The notes under the pieces: generated by a model
What the model was told of the DNA's origin: nothing
Seen by the model: the letters and a program-made list of their open reading frames with translations, nothing else
The model's database searches: none
Assembly: GCA_934254675.1 (NCBI GenBank)
Contig: CAKQLP010000001.1
Location: forward strand, 1 to 64,000
Direction: 5' to 3'
From: an uncultured Alphaproteobacteria bacterium
GTDB taxonomy: Bacteria; Pseudomonadota; Alphaproteobacteria; RF32; CAG-239
Length of the DNA stretch: 64,000 nucleotides
Part shown: positions 25,081-33,664 of the stretch, piece by piece
How positions within the stretch are numbered: position 1 is the first letter of the stretch
Layout: each line of letters starts with the position of its first letter
Program-made: the position numbers and the translations under genes

Positions 25081-26183
25081 TGCAGAAAAGGCTCTATATT
25101 GTGCGCCACGGCGAAACCGAATACAATGCCAAAGGGATTTGTCAGGGGCAGAAACTTGATGTCGGTCTGACGGAGACGGGGCGGCAACAGGCCAAAATTG
25201 CCGCGGCGAAATTAGAAAATTTTCCGATTGGCGCTCTTTATACCAGCCCGATGCGCCGCGCTTTTGAAACTGCGCAAATTATCGGTCGTCATTTGCATTT
25301 AAAACCACAGATTCACACTGGTCTCATTGAGGGTAATTTCGGTATAGCCGAGGGTGTTTCAATGGAAATGGTGCGCCGTTGGCCGGAATTTGCCGATTGG
25401 ACTAATCCTGATCCCGCTTATTTAGATGCGCATTATGAAGGCGGTGAAAGCAAACGCCGGATTCGCGACAGGGCAATGAGCGCGCTTGAGGATATCTGCG
25501 GAACTTGCGAAGCGAAAGATATTGTTATTGTCACACACAGCGCGGTGGCTCGTTTGCTTAATTGGACAGCAGGTGGCGCGGTGCGGCGGATAATGCCGAA
25601 CGCTTCAATTTCCGAACTTGTTTATGAAGATGGCAAGTTGACACAGCAAAAAAATAAATTACTGTTGCTTTCGTGTTGCGCTCCGTGTTCTTGCGCTGTG
25701 ATAAAAACATTGGCGGCCGAAGATACAGACTTCACAGTTGTGTTCTATAATCCGAATATCCGCCCGAAAGAAGAATATGACAAACGCTGTGCCGAAAATA
25801 AACGGGTTTGCGAGTTATACGGCGTGCCGTTTATTGAATTGGAGTATGATAACGAGCGTTGGTGCGGCTTGACGCAAGGCTTGGAAAATGAGCCGGAACG
25901 CGGCAAACGTTGTTCTGTTTGTTTTGAAATGCGTTTACAACGGGTTATGGAATATGCCAAAGCAAACGGCTATACGGCAGTGGCTTCGGTTTTGGGGGTG
26001 TCACGCTATAAAAATTTGGAACAAGTGAACGCCACGGCGGCTAAAGCAAGCCAAACCACCGATTTTCCTTATCGGCAGATTGAGGGGCGCAAAAACGGTA
26101 TGCAGGAATTGCGTCAACAGCTGATAGAAGAGTTAAATTTGTATAATCAGGATTATTGCGGTTGTAAACCGCGTCATTTATAA
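25080..26183 (+). CDS. Fusion of histidine phosphatase and epoxyqueuosine reductase QueH
   Basis: This is a 367-residue two-domain protein. Residues 1-190 are a histidine phosphatase (phosphoglycerate-mutase fold) with RHGETEYN and a second catalytic His in VTHSAV. Residues 195-367 are QueH (DUF208), the alternative enzyme for the last step of tRNA queuosine synthesis. It has paired Cys in LLSCCAPCS, RGKRCSVCFEMR and the terminal YCGCKP that bind metal and Fe-S. Both halves look complete. I infer the phosphatase may act on a queuosine-related or unrelated small phosphate. The ATG overlaps the uvrA stop (TGATG), with AAAAGGA upstream, so it is translated after uvrA. Confidence 0.88.
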   Translation: MQKRLYIVRHGETEYNAKGICQGQKLDVGLTETGRQQAKIAAAKLENFPIGALYTSPMRRAFETAQIIGRHLHLKPQIHTGLIEGNFGIAEGVSMEMVRRWPEFADWTNPDPAYLDAHYEGGESKRRIRDRAMSALEDICGTCEAKDIVIVTHSAVARLLNWTAGGAVRRIMPNASISELVYEDGKLTQQKNKLLLLSCCAPCSCAVIKTLAAEDTDFTVVFYNPNIRPKEEYDKRCAENKRVCELYGVPFIELEYDNERWCGLTQGLENEPERGKRCSVCFEMRLQRVMEYAKANGYTAVASVLGVSRYKNLEQVNATAAKASQTTDFPYRQIEGRKNGMQELRQQLIEELNLYNQDYCGCKPRHL

Positions 26184-26199
26184 AAAAGGAGTGTTAAAT

Positions 26200-27180
26200 A
26201 TGCAAAAAATTATTCCGCAGAAATTACAAAAAGGCGACAAGGTGATGATTGTTGCGCCATCACGCGGGCTGAAAATTATTGGACAAGATACTCGAAAAAT
26301 TGCAACAGAAAGATTGCAAAAACTTGGACTGACGATTGAATACGCGCCGCATACCACTGATGACAACTGGAATATGATGGGCTCAAGCTCTATTGCCGAC
26401 CGTGTTGACGATATTATGACCGCGTTTAAAGACAAGTCGGTTAAGGCGATTTTCACCATTATAGGCGGCTTTAATTCTAATCAGATTATTCCTCATTTAG
26501 ACTATGATGTTATTCGCCAAAATCCGAAAATTATTTGCGGTTTTTCGGATATTACAGCTCTGTTGGCGGCAATTGAGGCTAAAACCGGGCTTGAAGTTTA
26601 TTATGGTCCTCATTTCAGTTCATTAGGTATGAAAAAAGGTTGCGAATATACTTTGGAATATATGGAAAAAATGCTGTTTGCCGATGAAAGGGTAAAAGTT
26701 GAACCTGCCGCCGAGTGGAGCGACGATTTGTGGTTTATTGACCAAGAAAAGCGGGAATTTATTAAAAACGAGGGCTATTGGACTATTCACGCCGGTAACG
26801 CCGAAGGCACAATTAAGGGAGGCAATCTCTGCACTTTTAATTTGTTGCTTGGCACGGAATATCGTCCGGCGTTTGACAAGGATACGATTCTGTTTGTGGA
26901 AGACTTTGAAACCACAAATCCGACCGCGTTTGATCGTGATTTACAAGCCTTATGTTATCAACCGGATTTCAAAAATGTCAAAGCATTGGTGATTGGACGT
27001 TTTCAAAAGAAATCGGAAATCAGCCGCGAAATTTTGGAATTTATTATAAATAATAAGCCGGAATTGAAGGAATTGCCGGTGATTGCCAATGTCGATTTTG
27101 GGCATGCAACGCCAATATTGACCATTCCTTTAGGTGGTCATGCAAAGCTTGAAAACAGCAAAATCATATTATCAAAATAA
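26200..27180 (+). CDS. S66 family LD-carboxypeptidase (LdcA/MccF-like)
   Basis: This 326-residue serine peptidase is of the family that trims murein tetrapeptides (LdcA) or inactivates microcin C (MccF). The nucleophile region is GFSDITAL, and the C-terminal catalytic His is in DFGHATPILTIPLG. GGFNSNQIIPHLDYD is closer to MccF than to classic LdcA. It is cytosolic, with no signal peptide. AAGGAG precedes ATG 26,200 by 8 bases; an upstream GTG at 26,191 overlaps that site. With anmK in the window it fits cell-wall recycling. Confidence 0.87.
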   Translation: MQKIIPQKLQKGDKVMIVAPSRGLKIIGQDTRKIATERLQKLGLTIEYAPHTTDDNWNMMGSSSIADRVDDIMTAFKDKSVKAIFTIIGGFNSNQIIPHLDYDVIRQNPKIICGFSDITALLAAIEAKTGLEVYYGPHFSSLGMKKGCEYTLEYMEKMLFADERVKVEPAAEWSDDLWFIDQEKREFIKNEGYWTIHAGNAEGTIKGGNLCTFNLLLGTEYRPAFDKDTILFVEDFETTNPTAFDRDLQALCYQPDFKNVKALVIGRFQKKSEISREILEFIINNKPELKELPVIANVDFGHATPILTIPLGGHAKLENSKIILSK

Positions 27181-27185
27181 TCAAA

Positions 27186-27212
27186 AAAGGTCGGAGTAAA
27201 ATTCCGACCTTT
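27186..27212. terminator. Bidirectional terminator
   Basis: AAAGGTCGGA (27,186-27,195) pairs with TCCGACCTTT (27,203-27,212) between the convergent carboxypeptidase and ABC exporter genes. Confidence 0.88.
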
Positions 27213-27217
27213 AATTT

Positions 27218-29509
27218 TTACGCCAATTGCGTGCGGTATAAAGCCGCGTAAGCGCCTTTCTTTTTTAGCAATTCTTCATGTGTGCCTTTTTCAACAATTT
27301 GACCATCATTAATCACGACAATGCAATCGGCATTGCGAACAGTGGATAAGCGATGGGCAATTACCAGCACTGTTCTATCTTTCATCAAGTTGTCAATTGC
27401 TTGTTGTACAACGGCTTCTGATTTATTATCCAAAGCAGAAGTTGCTTCGTCCAAAACAAGAATAGGTGCGTTTTTTATAAAAGCCCGCGCAATAGCAATA
27501 CGTTGTTTTTGCCCTCCGGAAAGCAATACGCCTCGTTCTCCGATTTGGGTATCTAAACCGTCTTTTAATGAAGCTATAAATTCATCAAGGCAGGCCGAGT
27601 GAATGGCTTGTTTCAATTGTTCTTCTGGAATGTCCTGACGTCCAAATAAAATATTTTCTCTAATTGTGCCGCCAAATAAAAAATTGTCTTGAAAAACAAT
27701 AGCTATATTGTTGCGCAAACAGTCTATATCTAAATTTCGGATATCACAGCCATCTAGAGATATTGAGCCGGATTTAACATCATAAAAGCGAGGCAATAAG
27801 GCTGAAATTGTTGTTTTTCCACCACCGGAGTTTCCTACTAATGCAATGGTTTGACCTGATTTTATATTTAGATTTATATTTTTCAAAACTGGTTTGTTGT
27901 CAACATACTCAAAATTTACATTTTTATAGCATATGTTTCCTTTGCAATGTTCAATTTTTTTAGCAAAATCCTTATTCTTTATTTGCGGAATATTGTTTAA
28001 TTTTTCAAACACGCGTTCGACAGCCATTAATGAAAATAAAACACTGTTATAATTATTTCCGATAGATTTAATTGGGTTATAAAGCATAACAAGAGAGGTG
28101 ATAAACGATGCAAAATTACCGACAGTAATGTCGTGGTTAACAATTAGATAACTGCCGTACCAAATGACAAAGGCGATACCAAAAGACGAAATTACATGCA
28201 TAACCGGCGTTATAATACCGATTTTTGTAACCATTTGCACTCCTAACGAAAAAACATTGTTAACAGTATCTATAAATTTGGCTTTGCAAAAGTCATAAAG
28301 ATTGTAAGCGGAGATAATTCGATTTCCGTTATAGGCTTCATTATAATGTGTTATCAATGTTGCAATGGCATTGGCGTCTTTGGACACAACTTTTTTTAGC
28401 CGTTTTCGAACTCTGGTTAACGGGTATAAAGCACCGAACATAACAATAACTGCGACAATAGCCAATTGCCATGAGTTATAAAAAAGCACGACTATGAGAG
28501 AAATAGATGAAAAAAATCTGGTCGTAAATAGTTTCATATTGCTTAAAAGCCCGCTACAAGCAAGTTCAGCATCATTATTAAAACGGAACAAAATGTCACC
28601 CGAATTGCTTTTATCAAAAAAAGAGGCATCGCTACGCAAAAGTTTATTAAAAAGCAATCTCTTAATGTCTAAGGCAATTCTGTTTCCAACCCAAGTGTTC
28701 ATATAAGTGGCGATATAGGTGAACAAAGCTTGTAAAACACTAAAAACAACAATCATTAACGGGATATACATTGTCCAACCGGTTTGTTTTTCAACCAGCA
28801 CGACATCCATAAAAGGTTTAAGCGCCCAAGCGATAACTGCGTCCATCATTCCGACGGGAATTGTGATGACGACCGCGATTAAAGCTCTAAACCAATAAGG
28901 TTTAACAAAAGGATAGATTAAAGCATAATTTTTGAATGTGTAAATACCAAGTAATTTTTCTTTAAATTTTTGTCTTGAAAAATAAATTAAAATAGCTGTT
29001 CCCAAGCAGATAAGGCAAATGAGCAGAGTTAAACACAAATATATATAATTTGTCTGTTTTTGAACGGAAATAAGTTGACAATCGGTGCATATATTTATAG
29101 CGGCATTGTCCCGCATGTTAAAACTGACTGAATTGGCTTCACTGTTTAAAATATTTAAGTTTTTTTCTGTTTGCGGTTGGATATGTTTAAAATTTTTTCC
29201 GCCGGCAAACACATCTCCAATACTCAAAACACCTTGATAGCCGGAAATATTTAATCGTAATTCTTTCAGATTGGTAGATTTAAGCGGAATGGTATAGAGA
29301 GTCGGGGTTTCAGTCAAATTTGGCGAAAATAAAATATCTTCCTGACTGTTGTCATGGCGTGTTGTTAAAACATGAATAACAGGTGTTCCGTTGCCGCTTA
29401 AAAAAAACGAAAGCTTGAGTTCGGGATATGAATACCAAAAATAAGAACTGAAAATTAAAATACCCAAAATGCTTATTATGCCATATTTGATAAATTTTTT
29501 TAATATCAT
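27218..29509 (-). CDS. ABC exporter with an extra N-terminal periplasmic domain
   Basis: This 763-residue MsbA-like half-transporter shows ABC membrane helices from about residue 195, Walker A GNSGGGKTT (near 560), signature LSGGQKQR, Walker B ILVLDEATSALD and an H-loop IAHRLST. Before this core sits an added module: a TM helix (about 10-28), a 125-residue periplasmic region probably rich in beta strands, with a CTDC pair, and a second TM helix (about 155-175). I do not recognise that module. Typical MsbA proteins are about 580 residues and lack it. Lipid or glycolipid export is the likeliest job; substrate unproven. It is monocistronic. Confidence 0.88.
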   Translation of the reverse strand: MILKKFIKYGIISILGILIFSSYFWYSYPELKLSFFLSGNGTPVIHVLTTRHDNSQEDILFSPNLTETPTLYTIPLKSTNLKELRLNISGYQGVLSIGDVFAGGKNFKHIQPQTEKNLNILNSEANSVSFNMRDNAAINICTDCQLISVQKQTNYIYLCLTLLICLICLGTAILIYFSRQKFKEKLLGIYTFKNYALIYPFVKPYWFRALIAVVITIPVGMMDAVIAWALKPFMDVVLVEKQTGWTMYIPLMIVVFSVLQALFTYIATYMNTWVGNRIALDIKRLLFNKLLRSDASFFDKSNSGDILFRFNNDAELACSGLLSNMKLFTTRFFSSISLIVVLFYNSWQLAIVAVIVMFGALYPLTRVRKRLKKVVSKDANAIATLITHYNEAYNGNRIISAYNLYDFCKAKFIDTVNNVFSLGVQMVTKIGIITPVMHVISSFGIAFVIWYGSYLIVNHDITVGNFASFITSLVMLYNPIKSIGNNYNSVLFSLMAVERVFEKLNNIPQIKNKDFAKKIEHCKGNICYKNVNFEYVDNKPVLKNINLNIKSGQTIALVGNSGGGKTTISALLPRFYDVKSGSISLDGCDIRNLDIDCLRNNIAIVFQDNFLFGGTIRENILFGRQDIPEEQLKQAIHSACLDEFIASLKDGLDTQIGERGVLLSGGQKQRIAIARAFIKNAPILVLDEATSALDNKSEAVVQQAIDNLMKDRTVLVIAHRLSTVRNADCIVVINDGQIVEKGTHEELLKKKGAYAALYRTQLA

Positions 29510-29568
29510 TGTCCACTCATTGCCGTCTATATTTAAAATATGTTTTATAGATAGAATATTTTTTGCGT

Positions 29569-29597
29569 TTGAGCAATAAGAATGTTTAGAATATATG
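29569..29597 (+). promoter_or_regulatory. Candidate promoter of the M29 aminopeptidase gene
   Basis: TTGAGC (29,569-29,574) and TATATG (29,592-29,597) are 17 bases apart and 48 bases before the start codon. Confidence 0.45.
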
Positions 29598-29645
29598 CAA
29601 TTTCTTAATTTTTTTAATTTAGTCTTTTAAAAAAGGAGAAAATCA

Positions 29646-30773
29646 ATGCAGATTGACAAAAGAATAGCGCAATTGGCGGAAAATATATTGAAAAATTCCG
29701 TACAATTGAAAAAAGGTGAGAAAATATATATTGAAGCCTTTGGAGCCAGTACCAAAGATTTTTTTAACGAACTTATCAAAGAAACCATAAAGTTAGGTGC
29801 GGTTCCTTTTTATTTTTATAATGACGCTTCATTTGAAAAGAGTCTGATTGAAGGGGCATCGGAAAAGCAGATTGAGGATTATACCGCTATTCATAAGCGT
29901 TTAATGGAAGAGGCCGATTGTTATGTTGCCGTGCGCGGCTATGATGATGCGTTTGCTTTGTCCGATGTTAGCCCCAAAAACATGGATAGGTTTGGTAAAA
30001 TCTTTCAAGAACAAGTACACATGCGCACACGCTTGCCAAAAACGCGTTGGTGTGTTTTGCGTTGGCCAAATACCAGCATGGCGGCAATGTCGAGAATGTC
30101 TCTAAAGCAATTTGAAGATTTTTATTTTGACGCTTGTTTACTGGATTATCGTAAAATGGGCAAGGCCATGCTGCCTCTAAAAGAATTAATGGATAAAACA
30201 GAAAATGTGCATATTAAAGGGAATGATACGGATTTAACATTTTCGCTCAAAGGGATAAAAGCCATTGTCTGTGACGGAAAAATGAATATTCCTGATGGCG
30301 AAGTGTATAGCGCTCCGGTAAAAGATTCCATCAATGGTTATGTGCAATTTAACACGGATACAATGTATGACGGTGTGTTCTATTCCAATATTCGTTTGGA
30401 ATTTAAAAATGGGCGGATTGTTACAGGAACATCGTTGGTGAATAATGATAAATTTCAAAAGATGCTGGATTTGGACGAGGGAAGCCGCTATATGGGCGAA
30501 TTTGCCTTAGGCGTAAATCCCTATATTACTCATCCGATTTTAGATATTTTGTTTGATGAAAAAACTTGTGGTTCTTTTCATATGGCCATAGGAAATTCAT
30601 ATGAAGATGAAACCAACAACGGCAATAAATCTTCTATACATTGGGATTTAGTGAAAATTCAGACATTGGAGCATGGCGGCGGAGAAATCTGGTTTGATAA
30701 TAAATTAATTCGAAAAGACGGTTTGTTTGTTTTGCCTGAATTAAAAGGATTGAATCCGCAAAATCTTAAATAG
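29646..30773 (+). CDS. M29 family metallo-aminopeptidase
   Basis: This 375-residue cytosolic aminopeptidase of the AmpS/PepS (thermophilic aminopeptidase) family removes N-terminal residues using two metals. Active-site segments are NIPDGEVYSAP (Glu ligand), MGEFALGVNP (Glu), HMAIGNSYEDE (His) and the SSIHWDLVK His-Asp pair. Length and order are normal. AAAAAAGGAG precedes the ATG by 7 bases. It precedes the PilT-class ATPase by 51 bases but has no functional tie to it. Confidence 0.92.
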   Translation: MQIDKRIAQLAENILKNSVQLKKGEKIYIEAFGASTKDFFNELIKETIKLGAVPFYFYNDASFEKSLIEGASEKQIEDYTAIHKRLMEEADCYVAVRGYDDAFALSDVSPKNMDRFGKIFQEQVHMRTRLPKTRWCVLRWPNTSMAAMSRMSLKQFEDFYFDACLLDYRKMGKAMLPLKELMDKTENVHIKGNDTDLTFSLKGIKAIVCDGKMNIPDGEVYSAPVKDSINGYVQFNTDTMYDGVFYSNIRLEFKNGRIVTGTSLVNNDKFQKMLDLDEGSRYMGEFALGVNPYITHPILDILFDEKTCGSFHMAIGNSYEDETNNGNKSSIHWDLVKIQTLEHGGGEIWFDNKLIRKDGLFVLPELKGLNPQNLK

Positions 30774-30824
30774 AATTTAATGTTTGCTATTTAAGATAAC
30801 CTAAAAATACAAAAGGATAGAATT

Positions 30825-31790
30825 ATGGTTAGAATTAACGATGTTTACCACTCAGATATATATATAACACCGGATAAATTAATGTTTGTTCCGGATACCC
30901 GTTCGGAATTTGGTCTGGTTCAGTTAGAACCGGAGGATTTTGATGAATTTTACGCATTGCTGGAAAATACTTATAAAGGCCGTTCCAGCTATTCTGTGAT
31001 TTATGAAGGATTTTTCTTTCGTGTGGAAAGGACGGTTTCTATGTACGGCGTTATGTTCTGTATGCGTAAAATGCCGAAAAAGGTACCTGATTTAATAAAT
31101 TTGGGCTATCCGTTGCCGTTGGTGAAATATTTGACATCATTAGGCAATGCTTCTGGTTTGATTTTGTTGGGCGGTGCGACTGGTTCTGGAAAAACAACGA
31201 CTGTTTCAAGTTTGCTGAGGGAATATCTTATTCGTAGCGGAGGTTTCGCTTATACGATTGAAGATCCGTTTGAAATGCCTTTGGATGGTGAATATCACGC
31301 GGCTAATGGTTCTATTGGTTTATGCAAGCAAACTCAACCGGTTGATGACGATTGGGGAGCTTCTTTGCGGTCGGCCTTGCGTTCGCGCCCGCGTTACATT
31401 TTAGTGGGTGAGATTCGTACGCCTGAAGCGGCAAGCGAGTGCTTGCGAGCTTCCACTTCCGGACACTTGGTATTGTCAACAATTCACGCCAACAATGTTG
31501 CCGACGCAATTGACGCTTTGGTTAAACATGCTTCCGGTGGTGAAATGAGTGAAGAATTAGCGTTCGACTTGTTGTCCCGTGGTTTGTTGGGTGTTATTCA
31601 TCAGCAGTTGGTGGGTATTGGACAGAAACGTCCGGTGGTTCAGTATTTGTTTGCCAATCCAAATACAACCCAAGGCGACCAAACCCGCAATATTATCAAA
31701 ACCGGCAAGATTAATTTAGCCACAACGATTGAAATGCAGATGACACGTATGGCGCAAGGTCGTCCGTTATTTGATATTACATCAAAATAA
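30825..31790 (+). CDS. PilT-class secretion ATPase (PilT/DotB/TraJ-like)
   Basis: This 321-residue hexameric motor ATPase belongs to the GspE/VirB11 superfamily. Walker A is GGATGSGKTTT (near 118-128), the Walker B region is ILVGEIRTPE, and the His box is TSGHLVLSTIHANN. It has a short N-terminal domain and no zinc module, so it is of the PilT/DotB size class, not PilB. It might retract the type IVb pilus encoded opposite, or act as the DotB/TraJ-type motor of the type IV secretion system. The sequence alone does not decide. AAAAGGATAG precedes the ATG. It is convergent with the pilus operon across two terminators. Confidence 0.88.
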   Translation: MVRINDVYHSDIYITPDKLMFVPDTRSEFGLVQLEPEDFDEFYALLENTYKGRSSYSVIYEGFFFRVERTVSMYGVMFCMRKMPKKVPDLINLGYPLPLVKYLTSLGNASGLILLGGATGSGKTTTVSSLLREYLIRSGGFAYTIEDPFEMPLDGEYHAANGSIGLCKQTQPVDDDWGASLRSALRSRPRYILVGEIRTPEAASECLRASTSGHLVLSTIHANNVADAIDALVKHASGGEMSEELAFDLLSRGLLGVIHQQLVGIGQKRPVVQYLFANPNTTQGDQTRNIIKTGKINLATTIEMQMTRMAQGRPLFDITSK

Positions 31791-31803
31791 GAATTTTTTT
31801 ACA

Positions 31804-31847
31804 ATTCCTCGCTGAATATATATTTCTGTCAACGAGGAATATTTTTT
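31804..31847 (+). terminator. Terminator of the PilT-class ATPase gene
   Basis: ATTCCTCG (31,804-31,811) pairs with CGAGGAAT (31,833-31,840) and is followed by ATTTTTT. Confidence 0.75.
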
Positions 31848-31873
31848 GTAAGGGTATAAAATTTCAAATTATA

Positions 31874-31907
31874 AAAAAGTGTGACCAACGAGTTTGTCAC
31901 ACTTTTT
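31874..31907. terminator. Bidirectional terminator of the pilus operon
   Basis: AAAAAGTGTGAC (31,874-31,885) pairs with GTCACACTTTTT (31,896-31,907). It lies about 70 bases past the last pilus gene on the minus strand and would also catch read-through from the ATPase gene. Confidence 0.85.
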
Positions 31908-31976
31908 CAGGATAAAAATTATATATCACAATAGGGTACTAATTGTCAAGATTTTTCTTATATATTAATAATATTA

Positions 31977-32522
31977 TTATTGAAATGTCCAGCTGACAAT
32001 ATTATCTTTCGTTGTGCAATAATTACGTGCGGAATATTTTTTTACAGGTAACGAAGGTTCTCCGCCCCATGAAAATTCAACAGTGTTTTGGGTATTAATT
32101 ATTGAAATTTTCATTAATGTTAGCTTGTCTTCATCTCGCAGAGGCATTTCACTCAAAGAGATGCAAGCGGATTTATTAAGATGTTTCACCGCAATATTAA
32201 AACTCATATCACTGGGTAAACTAACATCTCCATTTGTTCCTTGACCGATTTGAACATCATATTCTTTATATTTGAGCAAATCCGCACGCAATAAATTATC
32301 ATTTTTGGCTGTCTCGGTCGAAAGTTTCCAATATCCCGGTCTGTCGCGGTAATATGTTTGAATCCTTTTGGCTGTGCTGAAAACAGATTTTTGTAAATCC
32401 TTGTGCGGATTATGCAAGAGCATAAAGCTGAGACCTATGCAACAAAGAACAAGTACAATCAAAATGATTATGCCTAAAGTTCCGTTTAGACGAGCCTTTT
32501 CATAGTCTATTTTGTAAGCCAT
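31977..32522 (-). CDS. Type IVb pilin-like protein (PilS-like)
   Basis: This 181-residue protein is the last gene of the pilus operon. A 14-residue basic leader ending in Gly is followed by a hydrophobic helix (TLGIIILIVLVLCCIGLS), as in type IVb prepilins, though the usual Glu at +5 is missing. The polar head has two cysteines in its C-terminal half (SACISL and NYCTT), as in the disulfide-bonded D region of IVb pilins, and it ends in VSWTF. Position after PilR matches pilS in the IncI R64 thin pilus operon. GGAGAC lies upstream of the ATG. It could be a minor pilin instead. Confidence 0.65.
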   Translation of the reverse strand: MAYKIDYEKARLNGTLGIIILIVLVLCCIGLSFMLLHNPHKDLQKSVFSTAKRIQTYYRDRPGYWKLSTETAKNDNLLRADLLKYKEYDVQIGQGTNGDVSLPSDMSFNIAVKHLNKSACISLSEMPLRDEDKLTLMKISIINTQNTVEFSWGGEPSLPVKKYSARNYCTTKDNIVSWTFQ

Positions 32523-32536
32523 AGTTGTCTCCTTTT

Positions 32537-33655
32537 TTATTTACCCATAGCGCTGGTAATTTGGTCTTGCATATCGAAAGTTCCAAAAACAGCCCAAGCG
32601 ATAATACCAGAAACAGAAAGCATGGCAATCATGTTCATAATCTCGGCGCGTTGTTCAATCATATAAACGGATTCTTCAAGCCATTCATTAGCCAGTTTAT
32701 CCAAAGCCTCTTCAAAGTTATCCAATTCGGAATAAATTTTCAAGTCGGTAATAATGGCTTTATCTGGAAATTCATAGCCTGCTTTATCTAAGGCCTGACC
32801 AAGGTTATCACCGTTTTTAATATGAAATAGAGCTCCGTCGATTTTTTCTTTTAGATATTTATTTGAATCACGGCGCAAGGAGGTTAAGGCCACGGATACC
32901 GGTACACCGCCTTTTACCAGAGCTGACAATGCCAATAACCATGTAATACCTGTAAAAATTTTATATAAAGACCAAGGCGGACAGTGATCAATTTTAACGC
33001 GAAGAGAACCAGTCCAAACACCAATTGTGGTATAGATGAGCAAGCCCAATACCGGAAAAACGGAAAAAGCAATCAGCCAGTTATGTTGAATCCATTCGGA
33101 CAAATCAATTAAGGTTTTAGCCGTACCGGTCCAACGGGTGTTTGGCGCGGCGCTTAGCATTGGCGGCACCATATAAACACCGATGGCGTATAAAATCAAA
33201 ACTGACATCATTAACAGGAAAAACGGGTAGGCGATGGCACTGATAATCGGCCGAATCATTCGAGTGGAACCCTCTGTTACTTTAATTAGGTTCAAAAGTG
33301 CGCTTTCCAAATCGGAAACGTCACCTACAGATAGCATTAATCGTTCACGGCTTGGCGCCCATCCTTTTAAGCAATCGGAAAAAGGATGACCTTCTTGCAA
33401 AGCTCGTCCCCAATTGCTGACGGCAATGGCCATGGGAGCAGATGGATTTTTACCATCATCGGATAAGCCGTTATAAATCATATCCAGCGCATTCATCAAA
33501 GAAAAACGGTTACGCAGCAACGCCGCAAGTTTGCGATAAATTTTCAGACGTGCTGTGTTTGAAAGAGAACACATAATCTTAGCGTATGATACCAGCCATT
33601 CATTGTTGTTCCGCATGGCTCTGTTAAAGGCACTTTGTTTTTTTATTTCTGGCAT
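32537..33655 (-). CDS. pilR: Type IVb pilus inner-membrane platform protein PilR (GspF/PilC family)
   Basis: This 372-residue polytopic platform protein anchors the assembly ATPase to the growing pilus. It has two GspF-like helical domains. TM helices lie at about 160-185, 205-230 and 350-368, and SVGDVSDLESALLNL resembles the conserved GE(S)G region of the first domain. It is placed 9 bases after pilQ and 14 before the pilin gene, as in R64. Confidence 0.85.
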   Translation of the reverse strand: MPEIKKQSAFNRAMRNNNEWLVSYAKIMCSLSNTARLKIYRKLAALLRNRFSLMNALDMIYNGLSDDGKNPSAPMAIAVSNWGRALQEGHPFSDCLKGWAPSRERLMLSVGDVSDLESALLNLIKVTEGSTRMIRPIISAIAYPFFLLMMSVLILYAIGVYMVPPMLSAAPNTRWTGTAKTLIDLSEWIQHNWLIAFSVFPVLGLLIYTTIGVWTGSLRVKIDHCPPWSLYKIFTGITWLLALSALVKGGVPVSVALTSLRRDSNKYLKEKIDGALFHIKNGDNLGQALDKAGYEFPDKAIITDLKIYSELDNFEEALDKLANEWLEESVYMIEQRAEIMNMIAMLSVSGIIAWAVFGTFDMQDQITSAMGK

Positions 33656-33664
33656 ATTCTACTC

